From: Hippophae tibetana
Taxonomy: Eukaryota; Streptophyta; Magnoliopsida; Rosales; Elaeagnaceae
Length of the DNA stretch: 64,000 bases
NCBI GenBank assembly: GCA_037013495.1
Contig: CM072811.1
Coordinates: 37,339,452-37,403,451 of the forward strand
Direction of reading: 5' to 3'
Position numbers and translations under genes: made by a program
Shown: piece after piece, positions 35,065 through 45,887 of the stretch
Layout of the letters: every line of letters starts with the position of its first letter
Position numbering within the stretch: position 1 is the first letter of the stretch
Notes under the pieces: generated by a model
Seen by the model: the letters and a program-made list of their open reading frames with translations, nothing else
Databases searched by the model: none
Told to the model about the DNA's origin: nothing

Positions 35065-36011
35065 TGTGCTATAAGCACTCTATAAGTTGAAAGATTTGTT
35101 TGGGTAGTTTAAGAAGTTTGTATGAGTACACTCATCCCACTAGACCATTCATCTAAGGCTTTTTTCCTATCTCTTATACAATCTAAATCTAGAAGTTTAG
35201 ATTTATAATTATCATGGAGTTTAAACTTTGGTGGAATACTGCCTCTAGTTCCCCAATGCAATCCTTCCTCCATTTTAGGTGGTTGTCTTCTTCTATACGT
35301 AGTATCAGGTTGTTCTGATCTTTGCCTATTTCTTTCCCCTTTATGTGGGTCAGATATTCCTTCTTGGTAAGAGACTGGTAATGAAATTGGTTTCATATGA
35401 CCTTTTGAGGTCATGTTTTCTGGTTTAGAATCAGTTTCACTAATTATTGTCATATTATCTTCTTCTTTGTTAGTACAAAGTTTTCCACTATAATGTTCTT
35501 CTATTTCTTCATTGGTTAATGTCAATAAACTGACTAATGTTCATATATATATATATATATATATCTATTTTCAAGGTCCATGAATTTTCTTTCTAATTCT
35601 TTCCTATATTCCATTAAATTGGAATTATCTCTTTATTTTAGATTGTTCCTCGTTTTTCCTTTTCTCATTTTTAGGAATTAAAGAATCTGATCTCCTTGGC
35701 GGTTCTTCTTTTAATCCTTCTAAGGGATCATATTTATAACCTATTATTTCATTATTCCTATGTATGTTGTATACATCTTTTCTTAGTTCTGAAAATTCTT
35801 TGTGCATATCTTGTTGTAGTTTATTATAACTACATCCCTTTATTTCTTTTAGTAATTCTCTTTGTATATCTATTATTTCCTATAAATATTTTGTGTTTGA
35901 TTCTTGGACTAAATCCATTTTCTCTATTAATAATACTGCTTGATTTTTTGCTACACCTACTAGGCTTTCATTTATTTCTAAATGCATATTTTTTATTTTA
36001 TCTCTAACCAT
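35065..36011 (-). pseudogene. Caulimovirid coiled-coil / N-terminal capsid region
   Basis: An open stretch from the ATG near 36011 contains a heptad-like helix (INESLVGVAKNQAVLL, then DIQRELLKEIK and FSELRKDVYNI), resembling virion-associated coiled-coil domains. After breaks it continues at 35525-35109 with an acidic, then basic region ending DRKKALDEWSSGMSV. It is cut at 35064 by the CACTA insertion. Whether this was one polyprotein or separate virion-associated and capsid ORFs cannot be decided from a decayed copy. Confidence 0.6.
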
Positions 36012-36129
36012 TATTTTTTCCTAATATACAATCATGAACTAATGTTTTCATTATTTTAACTTCATTTTCTAGTTTTTTAACTTCTTTTTGGTTAGAAGTT
36101 TCTCCTTCATGGTCTATAAAAATAAATCT

Positions 36130-36967
36130 TGGTATGCTATTAGTTTTAACAACATTACTATTTCTTCCTGTTATTAAGGGTTTTTCTTTAATATCTAATT
36201 TCTATTCTTCTGGTATTTCAAAATCTGTTAGTATTTCTGTTTTTATTATTTGTCCAAGTTCCTTAAAAGTTTTATCTATTTATATAAATTCATTTTGTCC
36301 ATATATTGAACTATTATGACTATTGGTTAAAGAATATGTCACTAGATAATGTATTGAAAATTAATTATTTCCTTCTTTCATTAAATCTGCTCTTTCAAAT
36401 TCATAAACTAAACTTAATACTTGATTTAGATTTTTATCATGTATATTTATAGGAAATCTAGGGTATGTTGTAAAGTTTAGCTTTTGGTATCCTAAATTAC
36501 CATGGATCGTTCCTAATAAGACATCCTGTCTATTTATTATTTTGTTATCTAATAATGCTATTTTTATCGATGTATCTATTACTTCTCTAAAATAATCTTT
36601 TATTAATATTTGAATTCCTCCTAAATGGATGTATCCAATTTTTTCCTTTGTCTTTATGAGGAATTTTTGATAATTTATTTAATATAGTTTCTTTATCAAT
36701 TAATGGTATATTATATCTCCCTTTTGTATCTGTAATTTTAATACTCTTTTTTTATTACTTATGTCATAATAGATTATATTTTTTAGGAAATAATTTTCTT
36801 AATAAAAATGATAGGTCTTTAAATTCATCTCCTTCTTCAAAATTTAACTTAACTTTTTGAATTTTTTCAAATTTCTTTTTACTTATTACATTTTTTTGTG
36901 AAAAACATCCTGAAATGTCTTTTATATCTATGTTTATTATTTCTTAGTTTATTTTTTCTTCTTTCAT
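36130..36967 (-). pseudogene. Caulimovirid movement protein remnant (30K superfamily)
   Basis: Starts at an ATG at 36967-36965. The best-conserved stretch, at about 36650-36330, shows YIHLGGIQILIK, DTSIKIALLDN, LGTIHGN and LTNSHNSS, the pattern of the 30K-type movement protein core that lets the virus pass plasmodesmata. Stops occur near 36945, 36760 and 36360, and the frame changes, so no intact protein can result. It is the most upstream gene, as expected for the family. Confidence 0.8.
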
Positions 36968-37961
36968 TTTGAGACTTTTTTTTAATTAAACTTTATGAGT
37001 ATTTTTCATAACTGTTAGATTTAATATCTGTTATATTTTCAGGGATATTTTTAAATTTTTTAAAATCTTGAAGGTATTTCTGAAGATTCCTTAAATTTTG
37101 GGGATATTTTTGATTTTTTTTTTCATTTTGCTACTATAACATTTGATTTAATAATTTAATTTATTTCTGTTTTTTGGTCTTACCATTTCTTTAAAGATTT
37201 ATTTCATTATAACATCCCTTTTTTCCCCTTCATAAATCAGTATCAAGTCAATTACCTTTTTTTTCCAAGCTAAAATGTCAAGTCAATTACTTTTTTCTCC
37301 AAGCTAAAATGTCAAGTCGGTTCTCTTTATTTTACTAATTTGGTGGTAAAATATTGATAATTAATACTCTAATAAATAAGTGCACATTTGTTTACACAAT
37401 GAAAGTAATTAACGTCCTACGTTGAGTCCTCCACTTTAATTATGGTTATATATGAACACTAAACATACAACTTAATATTTTTGAAAGAATAAATCAATAC
37501 ACTGTTGAACTATTATTTTTATTATTATCAAATCTTTAAAATTTTGATTCATTTTTCATAGTGAAGGTTGTTTGTGAAAAAAAAAATTAAAACTAATATT
37601 AATAAAAGAAATCTATAATTAAATGAAATAAAATTAAAATATTAAGATAATTTTAATGTGTTTCTATTTGTACCACTAATAAGCAAAAAGAAATATAGAC
37701 ACAAATGATTAAGAAGTGTGACCCTTGTGTATAAAATATAATTTTTTTGTCCACAAATTTATCAACTATTAGTAATACACAAAAATAAAATATGTGAATT
37801 GTTTTTAAGTAAAAGAGTAACCTTTAATGCTATGTCATTAGCTTTATATAAAATGTTGAGATAAACACAGAGTAAAAATAATATGGTTTTAGTGATAAAA
37901 AATAATATGGTTTTTATTATAATGCTAAGTAAATTAAATGCAATAATAATTCAATGATATA
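36968..37961. other. AT-rich junction between endogenous virus and gypsy element
   Basis: Probably includes viral sequence upstream of the movement gene (imperfect AAAATATCCC repeats near 37045-37105). A short direct duplication, TCCAAGCTAAAATGTCAAGT, occurs at about 37264 and 37301. No gene seen. The viral-host boundary is not identifiable by eye. Confidence 0.4.
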
Positions 37962-38476
37962 TGTTTGGAAAATTGTTAGTATATTAGAGATTTTAGTGAG
38001 ACATTAGTGAGAAATTAAAACTCAAATTTTTTATTCATTTTATTAGTGTGGTATATATAAGCACATAAAAAATAGGTATCAATGTTATATTAATAGACAC
38101 TTTATTTGAGATATCAGAGTTAACCTAAACATGATAATTTTATAATTAGAATCATGTCACTATTACTAAGTCACTATGATCAAGTCACATAGAACACCCC
38201 TGTATGGATGTAAAGTAGAAACGTGGGTCATTACCAGGTTGTTTGATCCCGATGTCTATACTTAATCAAGTGTTGCTCGTTTGAATGTGAAATCATGTTT
38301 ATGTACGTAGGTCGTTAAGTGCGGGATACATCTAATGTCATATAGCTGGAACAATCTATTACTTAACCTTATCATCTCGCTATACATGAGTTGCTTGAGA
38401 TGATATGCTCTATACAAACAAGGTAAATCAGGTCGCCAGGGTTGCGCACCTGTTACACGTAGAGTACCAAATATCA
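37962..38476 (-). repeat. 3' LTR of the gypsy element
   Basis: Same-orientation match to 47733-48217, for example TAGTGAGA.ATTAGTGAGAA, GTGGTATATATAA and CCTATGTCTATACTTAATC-like strings, at roughly 75-80 per cent identity by eye, so the insertion is old. The shared GTGGTATATATAA segment is strongly AT and could hold a TATA box on either strand. Confidence 0.88.
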
Positions 38477-38989
38477 ACTCCTCTATTCCTTAAACTTTGA
38501 GAAGTTAAGAAAATATTCCATAACTAAATACTAGACCTTTCGTCTTCCCTGTTAACTCCTAAAATTGTTTCATGTGAATTCTTCTATAAATAGTAAAAAG
38601 TTTTTGATCATTTAGCACCTTTTGTTTCTTATTTAACATAATTTCCTTCAGAGAATCTAAGGCCGTTATAACTCTATAGATTGCAATTTTACATACTCGG
38701 CTTGCCAAATTCATACATTATTTGGAATTCAGTCCATTTTTGTTACAAGTTATTAGTCAAGTCAGTTTGCTTGACACTTTCGAGCCGCTCAATAACTGAT
38801 TTGTAAATTAATTCATCAGCTAAATAATTCCTTTACCCTTTTCTCTTTAAAATTTCTTCCGATAAGAGAAAAAAGTATAACTAGGTTGACATCATCCAAG
38901 GATGTTCTCTCATAGCATAAAAAAAATTGTTCCTTTAAGGATAGGAATACCCCAAGAAGGATCTTGTGACTCAATCCATATGCAACTAA

Positions 38990-41070
38990 GTTTAGAACAA
39001 GCGTCCAAGCCCTAATGTGGGGTAACAAAGGACCTAAAACAAGTGGTGCTCCAACTAAGGAGAGCACTCTAACTCTCCCTATTTCATCTAGGTCACGTCC
39101 AATCTCCTCGTCATCTTTACAACAACTTGTGCTAATTATTAGAATCCCAAAGACCACAACAACAGAGGTATCTCATCCAAAAGAGAAACATGATAACAAG
39201 GGTGAACCCACCCATTGAACCAAAGACAAGAATCAGATTGGAAAAATGCCAAGTGAACTGGATACTGAAAATGGAAATACCTCGTCACTTATGTGATGTC
39301 AATGACTCGTCGGTGGGATAGTGGGTGATCTACTAGGCACATTTTAAGATATGACTCAGGTTTCTATTTTCAATAACAATTTCTTATGTTCTCAACAAAT
39401 TTGTCATCAAATTTTCCTAAGCAACCCATAATGGATGGAAAACTCTACTATATAGGCTTATTAGGTGTTATCAATGAACATAAGATTGATTTTACAAGTG
39501 ATGAAATCAAGTGTAGGTACTACCCGAAAAGGAATAGCCTAGATAAAAGCAAGGCATGCATATCGTGTATCGTTGGACATGGGCTATACATGAGACACCC
39601 CGATAGCTCCATGGGATGGAAATAAAAATATTTCTACATCACTGGAGACTTTTATGGTGATGGGGCCGAGTTTCCAGTTTGTAGTACTTGGAACCACCAC
39701 TTTAACACAATCCAACCTCATGCAAGTGAGCTAATTGAAAAGTTAGGTCCTGATAGTAAAGAGAAAATAAAGAGGATTTAACTCCAAAATATTGAGAAAG
39801 AGAGCTATAGGGACATCCTAACTGTAGTCCGTCTTAAAAGGTCTCGGGTGTAGAGGAACTATATTTATGAATATATAGGTCGTTCATCCATAATGAGATA
39901 ATAATTTTTTGATTTTGATGTACTTAACAAATTATTCATTCATCCTTCCAGGTATGGATTATTCCAATATGGACCTTGAGGACCTAAATGACACCTTTGG
40001 TATCCTTGACCTAGTACCCACATACTCGAGGCCTATCCAAATCTCTTCATTTCTAATAGAAGACTATACTCAATTAGATGATGAACTAACCTAGGTATCT
40101 CTTCCTCCCACAATGGTGTCGAGCATGTTTGGCTCTTCCTCTCTACCTCTTCGAACTAAGATCTCAGAGAAAAGGAAATTAGATGAAACCTCAACTCCTC
40201 AAATGCAAGCGATATATGACTTCGAGTTTGACAAAGTCATTCTGAGAGACATAGTTTTTTTAAACACCCTAGTGACCTACTTTGATGAGCATGTATTTGG
40301 ACCACCTAACTTAAAGAGGAATCTCTTCAACCACTTTGGAAGTGCTGTTGTACGAGCTAGAGTCAGAGAAGCTCGTAGGAGTGAGAGAGCTTCCAATGGG
40401 AAGATGATGGTTGATCATGTGATAGATGTAAGTAATGCACTTCATGATTTACACTTCATTCTATATTGTTGCAATACTTAGAAAATTCTAACAACACTTG
40501 TGTTTTTCAAGTTTTATCATTGGCCAAGGAGGGAAAGCTATCATTTATGGCGTAAATGCAATGTGCAAGCTAGTCACTTGTAAATAGCAAAGTACCAAAA
40601 GGTTATTAAGGACAAAAACCAAAATTCTAAAGCTTGAAGGTGAATTGCTTGATAAGTCTAAAAAGTTGAGAAAAATGAGTAATTATTGCTTCGAATAGGG
40701 TCAAAGATCAAATTATTTTGAAAAAGTAGCCAAGGAGATCAAAGCTATAGTGAGCTCCTTAAGAGATCAGATGACTTCAATGAATAAGCATATGAGATTG
40801 TTTTCAGAGTTGGTGGAGACGCTTAAAGTGGAGTACACCAAGGCTAACATAAATGGATAAGATTTGTGATAAGTAGCCTGAAGGCCTAGGCCAAAAAGCT
40901 AGATTTGACGGTTCCCAAATTCATACTAATGTGAGTTTTTCAAAGTAGTAGGAGCAAAGCACCTCCAAATAGCACTCTACTATCTTCACCCTGTGGTGAA
41001 GAAGTGATGCATGAAGGTGAATTGAAGGTTAGGTTGATAAAGCCACCATATAAGTCTTTCTTGATCTTGT
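38990..41070 (+). pseudogene. Antisense ORF 1 in gypsy 3' region
   Basis: Plus-strand coding-like sequence antisense to the element. Pieces: 39015-39218 (Ser/Thr-rich), 39386-39770 with one stop (DFTSDEIKCRYYPKR, YFYITGDFYGDGAEFPVCS, TWNHHFNTIQPHASEL), a possible intron ending TCATCCTTCCAG at 39952, then 39953-40094 and 40113-40481 (ISEKRKLDETSTPQ, FDKVILRDIVFLNTL, VVRARVREARRSERA). Further interrupted helical sequence runs to about 41070. The middle resembles gag-like or plant-mobile-domain-like ORFs carried by large retrotransposons, but I do not recognise it with certainty. Confidence 0.5.
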
Positions 41071-42146
41071 AAGCCTCTCTTAGTGTAGCTTTGTGTTTTT
41101 GTGATATCACCATCAACACCTGAGCAATTAATAGGCTCCCATTTTAGAACTCAATTGTGATTTTGATGTAATAGATGGTTCTTTTGTAAATTCAATTTGC
41201 ACACATATAACTATTGCAGTGTACAATTAGCATGTATGCTTATATTTAAACTAGTTTCAAATTTATCTTATTTTCCCATTTATATTTGTCTTATAGTGAT
41301 TCAATACTCCATAAATATATTTCATATTTTTCTTATTTAAATGTTAGTTTTTCATTTTATTTTTGTCTTTTAAAATTGTCTTAGTCATCTCATGAGAGTT
41401 TGAGTCTGGCTCTTGGAATTATAAGTCCAATTCTTGAATTTCAAATTGTATTTATCCAAAAATATTGCTTGGATTAGATTATAAGTCAAATGGATTAATC
41501 ACAAATTAATCTTGATGTCCTAATTGAGACGAGGCCGTGTTTTTCTTGCACCCTAAATGCCCTTCCACCATATATCAAAAAACACCCCATTTCACCATCC
41601 ATAAGTGACAAGATGAATCAAGCACCACATGAAATTATCTCATTAGGGGATGGAACTAGGAAATATCCTATTTTCCTGGCATCACCCATGGAATTAGATG
41701 AAGATTCAATCTCTCAGCAAATCCAGGTCATTACCACCATCAAATAAGGCACAAACGAGGACCTACCTACCCCTTCTATTATTGAGAAGACTCTGAACCT
41801 AATATTATGGTAGGTAGTGATCAACAAGTGGGTTTTCCTCTCCTAATGAATTCCCCCCATTTGGGGAAATCATAATTCCTTTAAAATTTGTTTTTCTAGT
41901 TGCACCCGAATTGGGTGAAAATAGTGGGTTGAATAACCAGTTTGAATGTGGCATGTTTGGTAACCTCGAATCCCAAGATGACATATATCATCTCTTTGGA
42001 GTGCCTGCATATTGTTCCACTATTTACATAGATCATAAAAAGGAAAAATGACTATATGGAACCTCATGGAAAAACATGAGCTCGATGTATTTTAGATGTA
42101 TTTTCTAAAGCTTGTCCATAATACTCCTTTCATTATACAGGTCATG

Positions 42147-42425
42147 ACCATTGCTATGGATTCAAAATGAGAAGTGAAAACCTGTCGGGAAACCTTTGAG
42201 TTTTTTAATCAAGAATTTTGTGGTTTAAAGGCTTGTTTTGAAGCCATAGAACAAGGGTTGAAGAACACGCGTATTGAATTGACCAACGCACTCAACCAAC
42301 AGGATAAATACAAAAAAGAAAGGGATGAATTGTGTAAACTAATTGACTATTGGAAGCAAGGGGCATTGGAGAATAATTCTCGTAAGAATCATATTATTGA
42401 AAGTACTAGATCACATCTCTATTGA
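42147..42425 (+). pseudogene. Antisense ORF 2 in gypsy 3' region (coiled coil)
   Basis: Plus-strand, i.e. opposite to gag and integrase. It reads CRETFEFFNQEFCGLKACF, EQGLKNTRIELTNALNQQ, DKYKKERDELCKLIDYWK: a clear coiled-coil helix of about 80 residues ending at 42425. Similar coding-like but interrupted sequence precedes it from about 41570 (EIISLGDGTRKYPIFLASP). Function unknown; antisense ORFs of this kind are described in Tat-lineage elements. Confidence 0.5.
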
Positions 42426-42540
42426 AATGTAATAGTTAAAATTTATATTGACTGGTAGTCCTTTAATTTAACAAATGTAAATCAAGCAATAAAATCGCCT
42501 GCTAGTAAATTGTTTTCCTTTGGTTTTCATTTTTAAAGAA

Positions 42541-43200
42541 AAGGTCCAAATTTGTGAACTCAATTAACTTTCTTAGGACAAGTATCATTCCTTTTATCTC
42601 GCATCACAAGTTAGGGGGTTTATTTGGCCACCTTACTCCGTACTTTAGGTTATCGTGTTAATTTTTCATAAGACAATAGACATACAAGGGTTCAATTGAA
42701 TCCAACCGCTATAAGTAGTTCCCAAAGAGAGGGCTCACTTTTATAAACTTAAGAACCTTTCTTGAGACATGTGCCACACCTTATATCTCATATCCCAAGT
42801 GAGGGATACATTTAGCCACCTCATTCCATACTTGAGGGTTATCACGTTAAGTTTTTGCAAGATAAGAGACATATTAGGGTGAAGTTGAATCCAACCCCTA
42901 TATGCATTCCCTAAATAAAGGGTTCACTTTTGTAAACTCAAGACCCTTTCTTAGGATGGGCTTCATCCCTTATATCCTGCATGATAAGTAGGGGGTCCTT
43001 TGGTCACCTCAGTTTGTACTTGAAGATTACCGCGTTATTTTTTTGCGAGACATAAGACATATAAGGGTGATATTGAATCCAACCCTTATATGTAGTTCCC
43101 AAAGAAGGGGTTCACTTTTGTGAACTCAAGACCCTTTCTTCAAATGGGCGTTATGCCTTATACCTTGCATCCCAAGTAGGGGATCCATTTGGCCAACTCA
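42541..43200 (-). repeat. Tandem array, period about 188 bp, 3.5 copies
   Basis: The unit can be aligned at 42555, 42742, 42933 and 43120, each with TGAACTCAAGACCCTTTCTTAGG-like sequence, followed by CCCAAGT.GGGGG(T/A)CC.TTTGGCCACCT, then GGTTATCGCGTTA, AGACATA, AAGGGT.AATTGAATCCAACC and a GTAGTTCCCAAAGA-like end. Periods are 187, 191 and 187. It lies between integrase and the 3' LTR of the gypsy element, where plant Tat-type elements are known to carry tandem repeats. Confidence 0.9.
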
Positions 43201-43249
43201 CACCTCAAAGATGCAAAAATAAATAGATTTATAATTCCATGTTGATTAA

Positions 43250-43985
43250 GGCTTTATACATAGTATTTCTTTAGATGTTCTCCATTCCAACTTAATTCCT
43301 ATCTTTTACCTTGACTTTTTATCTTATACGAATCTCATGTAGTGATCTCATATGTTTGATATAGGCCTTCCTATGTTGTAGTAAACTTTTTCATAGCTAG
43401 TTTCTAATTTATTTCCCAATGCTTCCCGTAGGACCCAATCCCTTACACTTAAGTTATTATGCCTAACGAATAGGTTGTATGACATTTAAGTTGTCCTTTT
43501 TTATGACTCAATCTGTACCAAAGCATTTTCCCTTTTTTCTTCAATTAATAAGAGGTTGTTTTTTTGAGATCATCATTATCCTCTTGTGTTATTCCATATC
43601 AAATGGTGGGTTCTTGTATCTCTAATGGTATTACCACTTCCATTCCATATACAAGAGAGAATGGGCTTTCATCTGTTGCCCAAAGAACACTAGGTAATTC
43701 ATCAACCCATTTTTCTTTAGCTCCTTCCAAGAAATTTCCCAATATGTAAATAAGGGTTTTGTTTGATGACTTTGCCTAAACATTGGCTTGTGGTCTATAA
43801 GAAGTTGAATGCGATAAATTAACCCTTATCTCTTCACAAAATAAAACCAACCCCTGACTTATGAATTGATAACCATTATATGTGATCAACTCATGAGGTA
43901 AAGCATACCTATATATTACGTTATGTCAAATAAACTTGCACACATCATTTTCTTGGATTTTCGTACACATCACCTTGGAGAGATT
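43250..43985 (-). pseudogene. Gypsy integrase, C-terminal remnant
   Basis: Minus-strand translation in changing frames gives EGAKEKWVDELPSVLWATDE, then ESPFSLVYGMEVVIPLE (43715-43600), NEEKRENALVQIE, then DWVLREALGNKLETSYEKV and YYNIGRPI (about 43450-43370). These are the end of the integrase core and the post-core GPY/F-like region of Ty3/gypsy. The catalytic D,D and the front half are absent, lost at the junction with gag where the solo LTR now lies. Confidence 0.82.
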
Positions 43986-44019
43986 GATTAGGTCTGCTTT
44001 TGTCTTGGGGAATGGGGTT

Positions 44020-45881
44020 TGATGAGTGCTCAAAAAGCACTAAAATAACCATGATTTTATGCACATTAATTGATTAAAAATATATATATTTATATGTTTT
44101 ATCATATATTTATATAAATTTGTCTTTTTCGGAATCACGGGTATTTTTATTGTTTTTCAGGTATTTTGGCTTAAAAACGCAACTTAAAAACTCAAAGAGG
44201 AATACTGGAAGCAATACATCACAAATATATTAATAAATAAATGGGGAAAGGTCAACAAATATGGAAAAATTGGACAAAATGCGTCAAAAAGGACAAAAAT
44301 GTCAGAAAAGAGAAAATCGCGCCACCGTGCCGCCCAGCCGCCGCGCCCCAGCACCCAGCTCCGCCCAAGCTACGCGCGGTACTGTTCAATCACGGTACTG
44401 TTCATCCGCGGTACTGTGCAGCCGCCCCCGTCATGCTGATGTCATCAAATGACGTCAGCAATCACTAATCCGCGTTTTTACATTTTTTTAACATTTTTTT
44501 CTCTACTTTTTCTCTCCATCCTCACCTATAAATACCCCCCTTCCCTTCACTTCAAAACACACTTCTCTCTTCTTTCTTTCTCTCATTTCTTAGTTTTTGA
44601 GTTTTTCTTAGTTTCTTTCTTAGTTTCTAAGCTTTTCTTAGTTTCCTTCTTAGTTTTTAGTTCAATTCTCTTAGTTTTAGAGTTCTTCTCTTTTTGAGAG
44701 GAACTTGTAATGTTTTTGTAATAATTTAGCTTTTTAATTCAATAAATGGGAGTGCAAATTCCGCTTGGAGGTTTTCCAGCTACGGGAATAGCGTCGAAGT
44801 TCTGTAAGGATTTTATTTTCTTTACAGTTATTTTTATGCTTTATTCTTACATGTTATATTTAATTTGTCTGTGGTTAAATTTAACTATGCTGGATGTTTA
44901 GTAAATATGATGTAATAATGACGTTGTTATGCTTGCGAAATATTAAATAGGTAAAAATCTCTAAAATGAATTGATTTTGTTTTTATTCAAGATTTTATAT
45001 TAAGAATGTTAGAGAGAAATATATTATTTTTCATTACAAACTTAAACCTGAAAATTAGATTTTAAGGTTTAGTTATCCGGTCTAATTTAGAGTAGTGCTC
45101 TTTTATTTGTTGGTACAATCGCCCGGTAGTTAGAGTGAAACTCTATTTCAAAAGTTTTTATAAGAATTATTATGTGAAAATGTATTGACAACATGTTTTC
45201 AATAGTGGTTTTAAAACTTGAAAGTTAGTACTCGGATAATTAAATTCTTATGTTTAATTTGGACACCTTGAATAAAGTTTAAACTGTCTAACCCCACCAA
45301 AGGTGGCATTTAAATGGTTCATTTTCAATCTCTTAGAAAAAGGAATTAATTTAATTAAGCATATTGGTTATCAACCCCACCCATAGGTGTTAATTGATTT
45401 GTTTAGTTAACAAAGAATATCTAACCCCACCAAAGGTGGTATTTATATAAAAAAGAGAGAATCAATAAAATATCAATTTATATCTTTAATAACCTAGATA
45501 ATATGAGCAAGCATAATTAATTTAGTTATTATATCCATAAATACTCCGCTAATATAAATGATAAAATTTGCATGAATATTTATTGAATCTGTATATATGT
45601 TTATTTTTAGATAATTATTTAATTAATCTGTATATATGTTTCTTTTTATGTTATTAGATTAGGAACACAAAAACCAAACTATTGTGACAGGATGTTTAGG
45701 ATTTAATTTCATTTTTAAAAGTTTGAATAATAAATTAAAAACCACATACATTCCTTCCTTAGATCGACCTTGGGAGTATACTTATCATTTTCTTCGAAAT
45801 GATTCGTGCACTTGCGAGAGTTTTATAAATATTAAAACCAAAGTATTGGCAAGAATCGACGAAGTCGGTTTTCGCTCATCA
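44020..45881 (+). mobile_element. Solo LTR (1862 bp), copy 2, nested in the gypsy element
   Basis: Ends TGATGAGTGCTC...TTTTCGCTCATCA form a TGATGAG/CTCATCA inverted pair. A perfect GGGTT target duplication lies at 44015-44019 and 45882-45886. Homologous to 17726-19484. An internal 110-bp segment near 45655-45780 (CCTTCCTTAGATCGACCTTG) is present here and missing in copy 1, and the GC-rich U3 part differs. No internal element sequence remains, so it is a solo LTR. Confidence 0.95.
44450..44534 (+). promoter_or_regulatory. LTR core promoter of solo LTR copy 2
   Basis: TGACGTCA at 44450-44457 and TATAAATA at 44527-44534, with AATAAA near 44742. The upstream G+C-rich block carries three TACTGT(T/G)C-type repeats near 44391-44418 that copy 1 lacks. 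Confidence 0.55.
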
Positions 45882-45887
45882 GGGTTT

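Larger units (their letters stand above)
28660..36967 (-). mobile_element. Endogenous pararetrovirus (Caulimoviridae), degenerate, minus strand
   Basis: Reading the minus strand from 36967, the order is movement protein, coiled-coil/capsid region with CCHC zinc finger, aspartic protease, RT, RNase H, transactivator/viroplasmin, an unassigned ORF and a tRNA-Met PBS at 28676-28660. No integrase and no LTRs are present. This gene order and content are diagnostic of the Caulimoviridae. The span of 8.3 kb less the 706-bp CACTA insertion (about 7.6 kb) is close to one genome length. Every gene carries stops or frameshifts, so this is an old integrated copy, not an infectious one. The genus cannot be fixed from reading alone; the separate movement and transactivator ORFs argue against single-ORF layouts, though decay blurs this. 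Confidence 0.9.
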
